Assembly (NCBI GenBank): GCA_963715995.1
Contig: OY970283.1
Coordinates: 2,480,001-2,544,000 of the forward strand
DNA length: 64,000 bases
Direction: 5' to 3'
From: DATBDN01 sp963715995
GTDB taxonomy: Bacteria > Actinomycetota > Thermoleophilia > Solirubrobacterales > Thermoleophilaceae
This document shows positions 47,563 to 53,959 of this stretch, piece after piece. The position numbers and the translations under genes are program-made. The stretch's first letter is position 1; each line of letters starts with the position of its first letter. The notes under the pieces are model-generated. The model made no database searches. It saw nothing but the letters and a program-made list of their open reading frames with translations, and had not been told where the DNA came from.

Positions 47563-48444
47563 GTGGCCGTTGCTACCGACGAATACGCGCTCGCCAGCGA
47601 CGCTGCCGTGGTGGTGGACCGCTCCGCGCGGGCGCGTCTGCTGCTGACGGGCGACGACGTGGCCGACTTCCTACAGGGCCAGGTCTCCAACGACGTCGAG
47701 GCGCTCGAGCCCGGCGGGGGCTGCTACGCGACCCTGCTCACGGCGAAGGGCAAGATCCGCTGCGACATGCGGATCCTGCGCGGCGCGGACTGGTTCCTGA
47801 TCGACTCCGAGCCGCAGGCGCGGGCGGTGCTGGAGCACATGGTGCGCGTCTACTCGATCGGCCGCGACGTCCATTCGCGGCCCGACGAGCGCCCACTCTG
47901 GTCGGTCATCGGCCCGGCCGCGCGCGACGCGCTCGACAACCCTCCCCCGGCCGAAGAGCACGCCCACACCGACGGCGCGCTCGGCCTGTACGTCGCCACA
48001 AGCGAAGGCGTCGACGTGATCGGCGAGCGCCCCGATCTGCCCGAGGCCTCCGAGCAGACCGCCGAGATCATCCGCATCGAGTCCGGTCGCCCGCGGCTGG
48101 GCTACGAGCTCGGCGACGACGTGATCCCGCAGGAGGCCGGCATCAACGAGCGCGCCATCAGCTTCACGAAGGGCTGCTACGTCGGCCAGGAGACGGTCGC
48201 GCGCCTGTACTACAAGGGCAAGCCCAACCGTCACCTGCGCGGCCTGCGCCTGACCGAGCCCGCCGAGCGCGGCGCGGTCGTGCGCAGCGCCGAGCGCGAG
48301 CTCGGCCGCATCAGCTCGTCATGCATCTCCCCCAGCCTCGGCCCGATCGCGCTCGCGCTCGTGCGGCGCGAGGCCGGCCCCGGCGACTCCGTGCAGGTTG
48401 GAGACGACGGCGCGGCTGCCACGGTCGTGGAGCTGCCGTTCTGA
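47563..48444 (+). CDS. ygfZ: YgfZ/GcvT-like folate-binding protein
   Basis: A 293-residue relative of the glycine cleavage T protein. ADFLQGQVSNDVEAL near 33-47 and the signature KGCYVGQETVARLYYKGKPN near 205-224 (KGCYxGQE) identify the YgfZ branch, which uses folate to help maintain Fe-S enzymes. The radical SAM enzyme FbiC and other Fe-S proteins are possible clients, which is inference. It couples to an acyltransferase through CTGA. Confidence 0.88.
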   Translation: MAVATDEYALASDAAVVVDRSARARLLLTGDDVADFLQGQVSNDVEALEPGGGCYATLLTAKGKIRCDMRILRGADWFLIDSEPQARAVLEHMVRVYSIGRDVHSRPDERPLWSVIGPAARDALDNPPPAEEHAHTDGALGLYVATSEGVDVIGERPDLPEASEQTAEIIRIESGRPRLGYELGDDVIPQEAGINERAISFTKGCYVGQETVARLYYKGKPNRHLRGLRLTEPAERGAVVRSAERELGRISSSCISPSLGPIALALVRREAGPGDSVQVGDDGAAATVVELPF

Positions 48445-49346
48445 GCGCCGCCGGCGAGCCCGAGTTCGACCCCCGCGCGGACGTCTACGAGTTCCCGCGC
48501 CCGCGGCCGGAAGCGCCCGAGCGCGACCAGGGCTCGGAGCTCATCCCGGCCGAGGACCCCTCGCGGAGCGTCGACGACTGGGGCCGCTCCGAGGCGTTCT
48601 TCAAGCTCGCCGAGCCGATCCTCGACTTCTACTACCGCTACTGGTTCCGCGTCGAGCAGCAGGGCGTCGAGAACGTTCCGGCCACCGGCGGCGCGCTGCT
48701 CGTGTCGAACCACTCCGGCGCGCTGCCCCCCGATGCGCCGATGATCATGCAGACGATCCGCAACGAGCACCCGTCGCCGCGGCCCGTCTACATGCTCGGC
48801 GAGCACTGGTTCAAGGGCTACCCGGGCGTCGGCATGATCACGAACAAGATCGGTCTCGTCGCTGCGCACCCCGCGAACGCGCAGCGCCTGCTCCGCGACG
48901 AGGGGCGGCTCGCGCTGGTCTTCCCCGAGGGGCAGAAGGGCTCGCGCAAGGTGTACTGGCAGCGCTACCGCCTGCGCCGCTTCGGTCGCGGCGGGTTCGT
49001 GAAGACCGCGCTGCGCGCCGGCGTCCCGGTCGTCCCGATCGCGGTGGTGGGCGCCGAGGAGGCGATGCCGATCTTCGCGCACGTGCGCGCGCTCGAGCGC
49101 CTGACGGGGCTCATCTACTTCCCGATCAACCACGCGTTCCCGTGGACCGGTCTCGCGGCCGGCGCGATGTATCTGCCGGCCAAGTTCAAGATTCGCTTCC
49201 TTGAACCCGTTGACCTAGGTGCATATGGACCCGAAGACGCCGAGGACCTCACGCTGGTGCAGGAGATCGCAGAACGCGTGCGCGGTCAGATCCAGCGCGA
49301 GGTTGACAGGCTTGTGGCGGGGCGGACGTCCGTCTGGTTCGGCTAG
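48441..49346 (+). CDS. 1-acyl-glycerol-3-phosphate acyltransferase-like protein, probable CTG start
   Basis: About 301 residues of the PlsC/LPLAT family, which acylate lysophosphatidate in phospholipid synthesis. The catalytic HxxxxD block is SNHSGALPPDAPM near 83-95; VFPEGQKGSRK near 155-165 is the FPEG substrate motif. The first ATG falls after the catalytic block, and no ATG, GTG or TTG precedes it at a sensible place. CTG 48441, overlapping the ygfZ stop as CTGA, is the best start. The N-terminal 45 residues are charged and probably flexible. Confidence 0.8.
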   Translation: MSAAGEPEFDPRADVYEFPRPRPEAPERDQGSELIPAEDPSRSVDDWGRSEAFFKLAEPILDFYYRYWFRVEQQGVENVPATGGALLVSNHSGALPPDAPMIMQTIRNEHPSPRPVYMLGEHWFKGYPGVGMITNKIGLVAAHPANAQRLLRDEGRLALVFPEGQKGSRKVYWQRYRLRRFGRGGFVKTALRAGVPVVPIAVVGAEEAMPIFAHVRALERLTGLIYFPINHAFPWTGLAAGAMYLPAKFKIRFLEPVDLGAYGPEDAEDLTLVQEIAERVRGQIQREVDRLVAGRTSVWFG

Positions 49347-49367
49347 CGATAGTCTGGCGCCCAAGGG

Positions 49368-49808
49368 ATGAGTGTCATGCGACAGACCGTGCGCATGCGC
49401 CGCGTTCTCATGGCATGCGCCGTGGCAGCGCTCGCGTTCGCAGGATGCGGAGGAGGCAAGGATTTCGCGAACAATCCGCGCCCAGCCGTCCCACTTCAGC
49501 TGACGGGCGTGATCACGAAGGAGAAGGTCACGATCTCTCCCAACAAGGTCGGCGCCGGGCCGATCGTGATCACGGTGTCGAACCAGACCGCGCAGTCGCG
49601 CACGCTCACTCTCGACGGCAACGGGATCCAGGAGCGCGTCGGGCCGATCAACCCGCTTGACACCGCGCAGTTGCAGAAGACGCTGAAGCCCGGCCGCTAC
49701 CAGGTGATCGCCGGCTCGGAGGCCGCAACCGCAACGTCGATCGCACCGGCCACGCTCGTCATCGGCAAGGCGCGCAAGAGCGCGTCGGACAAGGTCCTGC
49801 TGCCCTGA
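49368..49808 (+). CDS. Exported lipoprotein with cupredoxin-like beta domain
   Basis: A 146-residue lipoprotein: basic N-terminus, hydrophobic core and lipobox AFAGCGG with Cys at about 27. The mature part is a small beta-sandwich (VTISPNKVGAGPIVITVSNQ, LDTAQLQKTLKPGRYQV) resembling cupredoxin-type folds but without an evident copper Cys-His set. ATG 49368 has AAGGG directly before it; TAGTCT lies 12 nt upstream. It is followed by a second exported protein via CTGA. Confidence 0.7.
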   Translation: MSVMRQTVRMRRVLMACAVAALAFAGCGGGKDFANNPRPAVPLQLTGVITKEKVTISPNKVGAGPIVITVSNQTAQSRTLTLDGNGIQERVGPINPLDTAQLQKTLKPGRYQVIAGSEAATATSIAPATLVIGKARKSASDKVLLP

Positions 49809-50311
49809 TCGCGCGCCTGGCAGGCGTGGCGGCCGCGGCGCTCCTGATCGTCGCGCTCGTGCTCGGCGGCAGTGCGTCGGCCAAGCTCACACCTGCCCAG
49901 TCGCTCTTCACCAAGAAGCTGCTGGCGTCCAAGTCGGTCGCGCACTCGGTGAAGGTCACGCTCAAGAAGGGCGGCTTCGTGTCGAGCGACGTCATGTTCG
50001 CCGACCTCACGGGCGAGGGTAAGGACGACGCCGTCATCACCGTCGACTCGGGCGGCGCCGCCGGGATCGTCGCGCTCTACGTCTTCAGCGCGGGGACCGG
50101 CACGGACCTCCAGATCGTCTACCGCAACCAGCGTCTGTACCGCGGTCAGGCGCGCGTCAACCCGGGTCCGTCGCTCGTCTACTCGCTGCCGCAGTGGAAG
50201 GACAGCGACGAGCTCTGCTGCCCGTCGTCGTACCGCGAGACGACGCTCGCCTGGAGCGCGAAGACGAAACGCTTCGGCGTCGCCTCACGGCGCACGGTCA
50301 CCCCGAGCTGA
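49805..50311 (+). CDS. Secreted protein of unknown function, probable CTG start
   Basis: From CTG 49805 the product is 168 residues, with a proper signal peptide: an Arg-containing N-terminus (IARLAG), then AAAALLIVALVLGGSASA. The later GTG 49826 would lose the positive charge. The mature domain has DVMFADLTGEGKDDAVITVD near 59-78, an FG-GAP-like acidic loop, and CCPSSYRET near 137-145. The CTG overlaps the lipoprotein stop as CTGA. No enzymatic function is recognised. Confidence 0.6.
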   Translation: MIARLAGVAAAALLIVALVLGGSASAKLTPAQSLFTKKLLASKSVAHSVKVTLKKGGFVSSDVMFADLTGEGKDDAVITVDSGGAAGIVALYVFSAGTGTDLQIVYRNQRLYRGQARVNPGPSLVYSLPQWKDSDELCCPSSYRETTLAWSAKTKRFGVASRRTVTPS

Positions 50312-50351
50312 CCTCACGTTTCACCCGCGCCGGGCTGACCTCACGTTTCAC
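50307..50351. repeat. 18-bp direct repeat
   Basis: GCTGACCTCACGTTTCAC occurs at 50307-50324 and again at 50334-50351, 27 bp apart. The first copy overlaps the preceding stop codon. It lies just upstream of the EamA transporter gene and could be a duplicated binding site. Confidence 0.6.
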
Positions 50352-50373
50352 TCTTCGCGGGCGTTGAAGATTC

Positions 50374-51258
50374 GTGGCTTCGCTCACGCGCACCCGGACC
50401 GACCTCGCGCTTGTGGCGGCGTTCGTCACGGTCGGCCTGTGGGCCTCGGCATTCGTCGGGATCCGCGACGCCGGCCACCACATCTCGCCCGGAGCGCTGT
50501 CGCTGGGTCGACTGCTGATCGCTACCACGGCACTCGGCGCGCTCGTGCTCGCGCGCCGCGAGCCGCTGCCCGCCCGCGCGGACCTGCCGCGCGTCGCGCT
50601 TGTCGGGCTGCTCTGGCTCGGGGCCTACAACGTGCTGCTGAACGCAGCCGAGCGCCACGTCGACGCGGGCACCGCCGCGATGCTCGTCAACACCGGCCCG
50701 ATCCTGATCGCGCTGCTGGCCGGCCGGCTGCTCGGCGAAGGCTTCCCGCGCAACCTCTTCACCGGCTGCGCCGTCGCATTCGCGGGCGCGGTCCTGATCG
50801 GGATAGCCACGTCCGAGCACGGGCTCGACTCGGCAGGCGGCACGGCGCTGTGCCTGGCGGCGGCGGTCGCCTACGCAGGCGGGGTGATCGCACAGAAGCC
50901 GCTGTTGGAGCGCTCCTCCGGCCTGGCTGTGACGTGGGTCGCGTGCGTAGTCGCGACTGTGGGCTGCCTGCCGTTCGCGCCGAAGCTAGTGAGCGACGTG
51001 GGCTCGGCGCCGTCGTCCGCGGTCGTCTGGGTGGTCTACCTCGGCCTGGTGCCGACCGCGATCGGCTTCACCACCTGGGCCTACGCGCTGAAGCGAACGA
51101 GCGCCGGGCGGATGGGAGCCTTCACATACCTGGTGCCCCCACTGGCGGTGCTGCTGGCATGGCTGGCGCTGTCGGAGTCACCGCCGGCGCTGGCGCTGGC
51201 CGGAGGAGCGCTGTGCCTGGCGGGAGTGGCGATAACGCGGCGGCGGGTCGTGGCCTGA
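50374..51258 (+). CDS. EamA/DMT-family transporter (RhaT-like)
   Basis: A 294-residue protein with ten hydrophobic helices in two EamA repeats (about 12-140 and 155-290). Typical blocks are GLWASAFVGIRDAG near 21-34, NTGPILIALLAG near 105-116 and LVPTAIGFTTWAYALKRTSA near 226-245. DMT proteins export metabolites or amino acids; the substrate is unknown. The start is GTG 50374. Confidence 0.88.
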   Translation: MASLTRTRTDLALVAAFVTVGLWASAFVGIRDAGHHISPGALSLGRLLIATTALGALVLARREPLPARADLPRVALVGLLWLGAYNVLLNAAERHVDAGTAAMLVNTGPILIALLAGRLLGEGFPRNLFTGCAVAFAGAVLIGIATSEHGLDSAGGTALCLAAAVAYAGGVIAQKPLLERSSGLAVTWVACVVATVGCLPFAPKLVSDVGSAPSSAVVWVVYLGLVPTAIGFTTWAYALKRTSAGRMGAFTYLVPPLAVLLAWLALSESPPALALAGGALCLAGVAITRRRVVA

Positions 51259-51285
51259 AGCGCCAGGGCTCAGGCGGCGTGGTTC

Positions 51286-51332
51286 GCGAGCACCGACCCT
51301 CCGCTGGGCAACTAAGAGGGATCGGTGCTCGC
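51286..51332. other. Hairpin shared by elements B and C
   Basis: GCGAGCACCGACCCTC pairs with GAGGGATCGGTGCTCGC with one bulge, as at 29907-29953. Confidence 0.75.
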
Positions 51333-51388
51333 TCGCGGTGCCGCTCTTGGTTGCGCTGTCGCTCGTCGCTCGCGGCGCCGCTCCTGGT

Positions 51389-51437
51389 CGCGAGTTTCAC
51401 ATTGAGCCGCGTATATCGGCTCAATGTGAAACTCGCG
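51389..51437. other. Perfect 21-bp-stem hairpin
   Basis: The arms 51389-51409 and 51417-51437 are exactly complementary (stem contains GTTTCACATTGAGCC) around a 7-nt CGTATAT loop. There is no U-tract, so it is not a standard intrinsic terminator. Confidence 0.9.
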
Positions 51438-51551
51438 GGCATCGAGTGGCACGTTGACCGCTATTCGCGGTGAAGGTGCCAGTCGGGCATCGAGTGTGAC
51501 CTCGACCACGCTATAGGTGGTTAGCGTCACAGTCGCCGGTCATTGAGGAGA

Positions 51552-51597
51552 CTTTTGGTCATTTGGACCGGTCATAGCCGGAAAAAGTGACCAAAAG
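51552..51597. other. 10-bp inverted repeat
   Basis: CTTTTGGTCA and TGACCAAAAG flank a 26-nt interior that itself contains GACCGGTC. Confidence 0.65.
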
Positions 51598-51843
51598 ATT
51601 GTGGGGGACGCGTTTCGCGGGCGGCGGGGGCGAAACGGACGGCGTGAGAGCGCAAGCGCCACTCCAGCCACCCCTTGGCCGAAGCAGTTTCCAAACCGAA
51701 GCGAGGGGACGGTGGGCGGCAGAGCGGGGCGGGCGGCAGAGAGCAGACCTGGCCGCAGAGCAGCGCAGGCCGCAGGACGAGAGAAAGGACCCGCCGGCGG
51801 AGAGCGCCACGCTGCGCGACGCAACCCATGCGCGTGTGCAATA

Positions 51844-51859
51844 CTTGCATGCGTGCAAG
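51844..51859. promoter_or_regulatory. Probable MarR operator overlapping its start codon
   Basis: CTTGCA-TGCG-TGCAAG, a perfect 6-bp inverted repeat whose right part contains the GTG start of the MarR gene. Further TGCAA-like half-sites flank it. Confidence 0.55.
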
Positions 51860-52335
51860 CAACTGCTACTCAACCGCAAGCAACCGATCAGGACCTCACG
51901 CGCCAGCTCGGTGCGTTCGTGGGCTTCCTCATGCAGACCCACGGCCGCGACCTGATGCACCTCTGCCACGAGTTCGAGCTGTCCTTCACGCAGATGAAGG
52001 CGCTCCACTGGCTCCACGAGGAGGACGCCGTCTCCGTCAAGCGGCTCGGTGAGACGCTCGGGCTGTCGCTGGCCGCGATGAGCCGCGCCGCCGACGAGCT
52101 GGTGCAGCGCGGGCTGGTCGACAGGACCGAGGACACGAGCGACCGGCGCATCAAGCGCCTGAAGCTCACCTCCAGTGGACGCAAGCTCGTCCAGCGGATG
52201 CGCGAGCTGCGGCACGCAGGCTTTCAGCAGTTCGTCGACTCGCTGAGCGCCAAGGAGCAGGCACAGCTCGCGAAGGCGCTCGACCCGATTCTCGCCCGCG
52301 ACGACGTTGTCGCCTTCTGCGGGGGCAAGCGATGA
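51853..52335 (+). CDS. MarR-family transcriptional regulator
   Basis: A 160-residue MarR protein. The winged helix covers about 40-105: LSFTQMKALHWLHEEDAVSV, LGETLGLSLAAMSRAADELV (recognition helix), GLVDRTEDTSDRRIKRLKLT (wing with the DRR motif). N- and C-terminal helices form the dimer interface. The GTG lies inside a palindrome that is probably its operator. It is coupled by ATGA to the drug-exporter gene, the classic arrangement for a repressor induced by the exporter's substrates. Confidence 0.9.
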   Translation: MQATATQPQATDQDLTRQLGAFVGFLMQTHGRDLMHLCHEFELSFTQMKALHWLHEEDAVSVKRLGETLGLSLAAMSRAADELVQRGLVDRTEDTSDRRIKRLKLTSSGRKLVQRMRELRHAGFQQFVDSLSAKEQAQLAKALDPILARDDVVAFCGGKR

Positions 52336-53906
52336 CCGAGCGCCTGCGCCTGAACGAGGACAACCGCAAGTGGTGGACGCTCGCCGCCATGTGCTTCGCG
52401 CTGTTCATGATCATGCTCGACAACACGGTCGTGAACGTCGCGCTGCCGTCGATCCAGCGCGACCTGCACGCCAGCATCTCGTCGCTCGAGTGGACGGTCA
52501 ACGCATACACGCTCACGTTCGCGGTGCTGCTCGTGACCGGAGGGCGGATGGGCGACATCTTCGGCCGCCGCACGATGTTCCTCGGCGGTGTGATCGTGTT
52601 CGCGCTGTCGAGCGCGATGATCGGCTTCGCCCCCACGCAGGAGTTGCTCGTGATCGGCCGCGCCGTCCAGGGCGTCGGCGCCGCGTTCATGATGCCGGGG
52701 ACCCTCTCGATCATCTCCGACGCCTTCCCGCCCGAGGAGCGCGGCCGGGCGATCGGCACCTGGGCGGGCGTCTCGGGCCTGGCGCTCGCGATCGGCCCGG
52801 TGGTCGGCGGCGCGCTGACCGAGTACGTCTCCTGGCGCGCGATCTTCTTCCTCAACCTGCCCGTGGCAGCCGGCGCCGTGGCGATCACCCTGTTCGCGGC
52901 CCGCAACTCGCGGGACGAGACGGTGGACCGCTCGATCGACTTCCCCGGCATCGCGGCGCTGTCAATCGGGTTGACAGCGCTCATCCTGGCTCTGATCGAA
53001 GGCAACCGCTGGGGCTGGAGCTCGGGCCGGATCGTCGGGCTCGCGATTGCCACCGTGGTCGGCGCGGTCGCGTTCGCCGTGATCGAGACGCGGCGCCGCG
53101 TCCCGATGGTCGACTTCACGTTCTTCAAGTCGCGCACGTTCGCCGGGGCGAACATCGTCGCGATCGTCATCTCGTTCGCGATGCTCGCCCAGTTCTTCTT
53201 CATGGCGCTCTACATGCAGAACATCCTCGGCTACAGCGCGCTCCAGGCGGGCGTTCGCTTCCTGCCGTCCACGCTCATGGTCATCACGATCGCGCCGATC
53301 GCGGGCCGGCTGGCCGACCGGATCGGGCCGAAGCCGCTGATGCTCGCGGGCCTGAGCCTGCTGGCGGTGTCGCTGTTCCTCCAGTCGCAGATCAGCGACA
53401 CGAGCGGCTACGGCACCCTTCTGCCCGGCTTCGTGATCCTGGGCATCGGAATCGCGCTGACGATGTCGCCAATGTCGACGGCCGCGATGAACGCGGTGGA
53501 CGTGACGAAGGCCGGCGTGGCCTCAGGGGTCCTCTCGATGGGACGCATGGTCGGGGGCTCGCTCGGCGTGGCCGTGACCGGCGCGCTCTTCCAGGGCCGC
53601 TTCAGCGACAGGCTCGACCAGCTGATGCACGGCACGTCGAAGGCCACCTCGGACAAGCTGTTCGAGGCTGTCTCGAGCGGGCAGGCGGCACACCTGGGCA
53701 AGGGCGCCGATGCGAAGCAGACGGTCGCCTACGCGCACGACGCGTTCATCCACGCGCTTGCGGGCTCGCTGCGGCTGTCGCTTGCGGTCGTCGTCGCGGG
53801 CCTGGTGCTGGCCGCAACGCTGATCAAGGGCCGCGGCGCGCCCGTCCGGCGGCCGGCCGAGGAGCTCCACCCCGAAGCCGCCGCCGAGCCACTCGCCGCG
53901 CGATAG
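52332..53906 (+). CDS. MFS multidrug exporter, DHA2 (EmrB/QacA) family
   Basis: A 524-residue transporter with about fourteen membrane helices. LFMIMLDNTVVNVALPSIQ near 20-38 is the DHA2 helix 1 signature, GGRMGDIFGRRTMFLGG near 74-90 is the MFS motif A loop, and GVSGLALAIGPVVGGAL near 147-163 is motif C of drug antiporters. A cytoplasmic/periplasmic insert lies near 440-480. It should export hydrophobic drugs in exchange for protons, under control of the MarR protein upstream. Confidence 0.93.
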   Translation: MTERLRLNEDNRKWWTLAAMCFALFMIMLDNTVVNVALPSIQRDLHASISSLEWTVNAYTLTFAVLLVTGGRMGDIFGRRTMFLGGVIVFALSSAMIGFAPTQELLVIGRAVQGVGAAFMMPGTLSIISDAFPPEERGRAIGTWAGVSGLALAIGPVVGGALTEYVSWRAIFFLNLPVAAGAVAITLFAARNSRDETVDRSIDFPGIAALSIGLTALILALIEGNRWGWSSGRIVGLAIATVVGAVAFAVIETRRRVPMVDFTFFKSRTFAGANIVAIVISFAMLAQFFFMALYMQNILGYSALQAGVRFLPSTLMVITIAPIAGRLADRIGPKPLMLAGLSLLAVSLFLQSQISDTSGYGTLLPGFVILGIGIALTMSPMSTAAMNAVDVTKAGVASGVLSMGRMVGGSLGVAVTGALFQGRFSDRLDQLMHGTSKATSDKLFEAVSSGQAAHLGKGADAKQTVAYAHDAFIHALAGSLRLSLAVVVAGLVLAATLIKGRGAPVRRPAEELHPEAAAEPLAAR

Positions 53907-53959
53907 CTGCCGCGGCGCCGTGCCTGGCGCACGAGCCTGCGGCATGAGAAGCTCGACAG

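Larger units (their letters stand above)
51259..51852. repeat. Hairpin-rich intergenic element (copy C)
   Basis: No gene is visible in this 594-bp gap, which lies between two rightward genes. It contains hairpin 51286-51332 (shared with element B), a perfect 21-bp hairpin 51389-51437, weaker inverted repeats 51496-51530 and 51552-51597, the conserved core at 51665-51691, and a decayed purine-rich tail with GGCGGCAGAGCGG and GGCGGCAGAGAG. It is the only copy not between convergent genes. Confidence 0.75.

Noticed and set aside
47502..48440. N-terminal extension of the acyltransferase through ygfZ
   Set aside because: The extension is an Arg-rich shadow of ygfZ, which has a clear KGCYVGQE motif in another frame.
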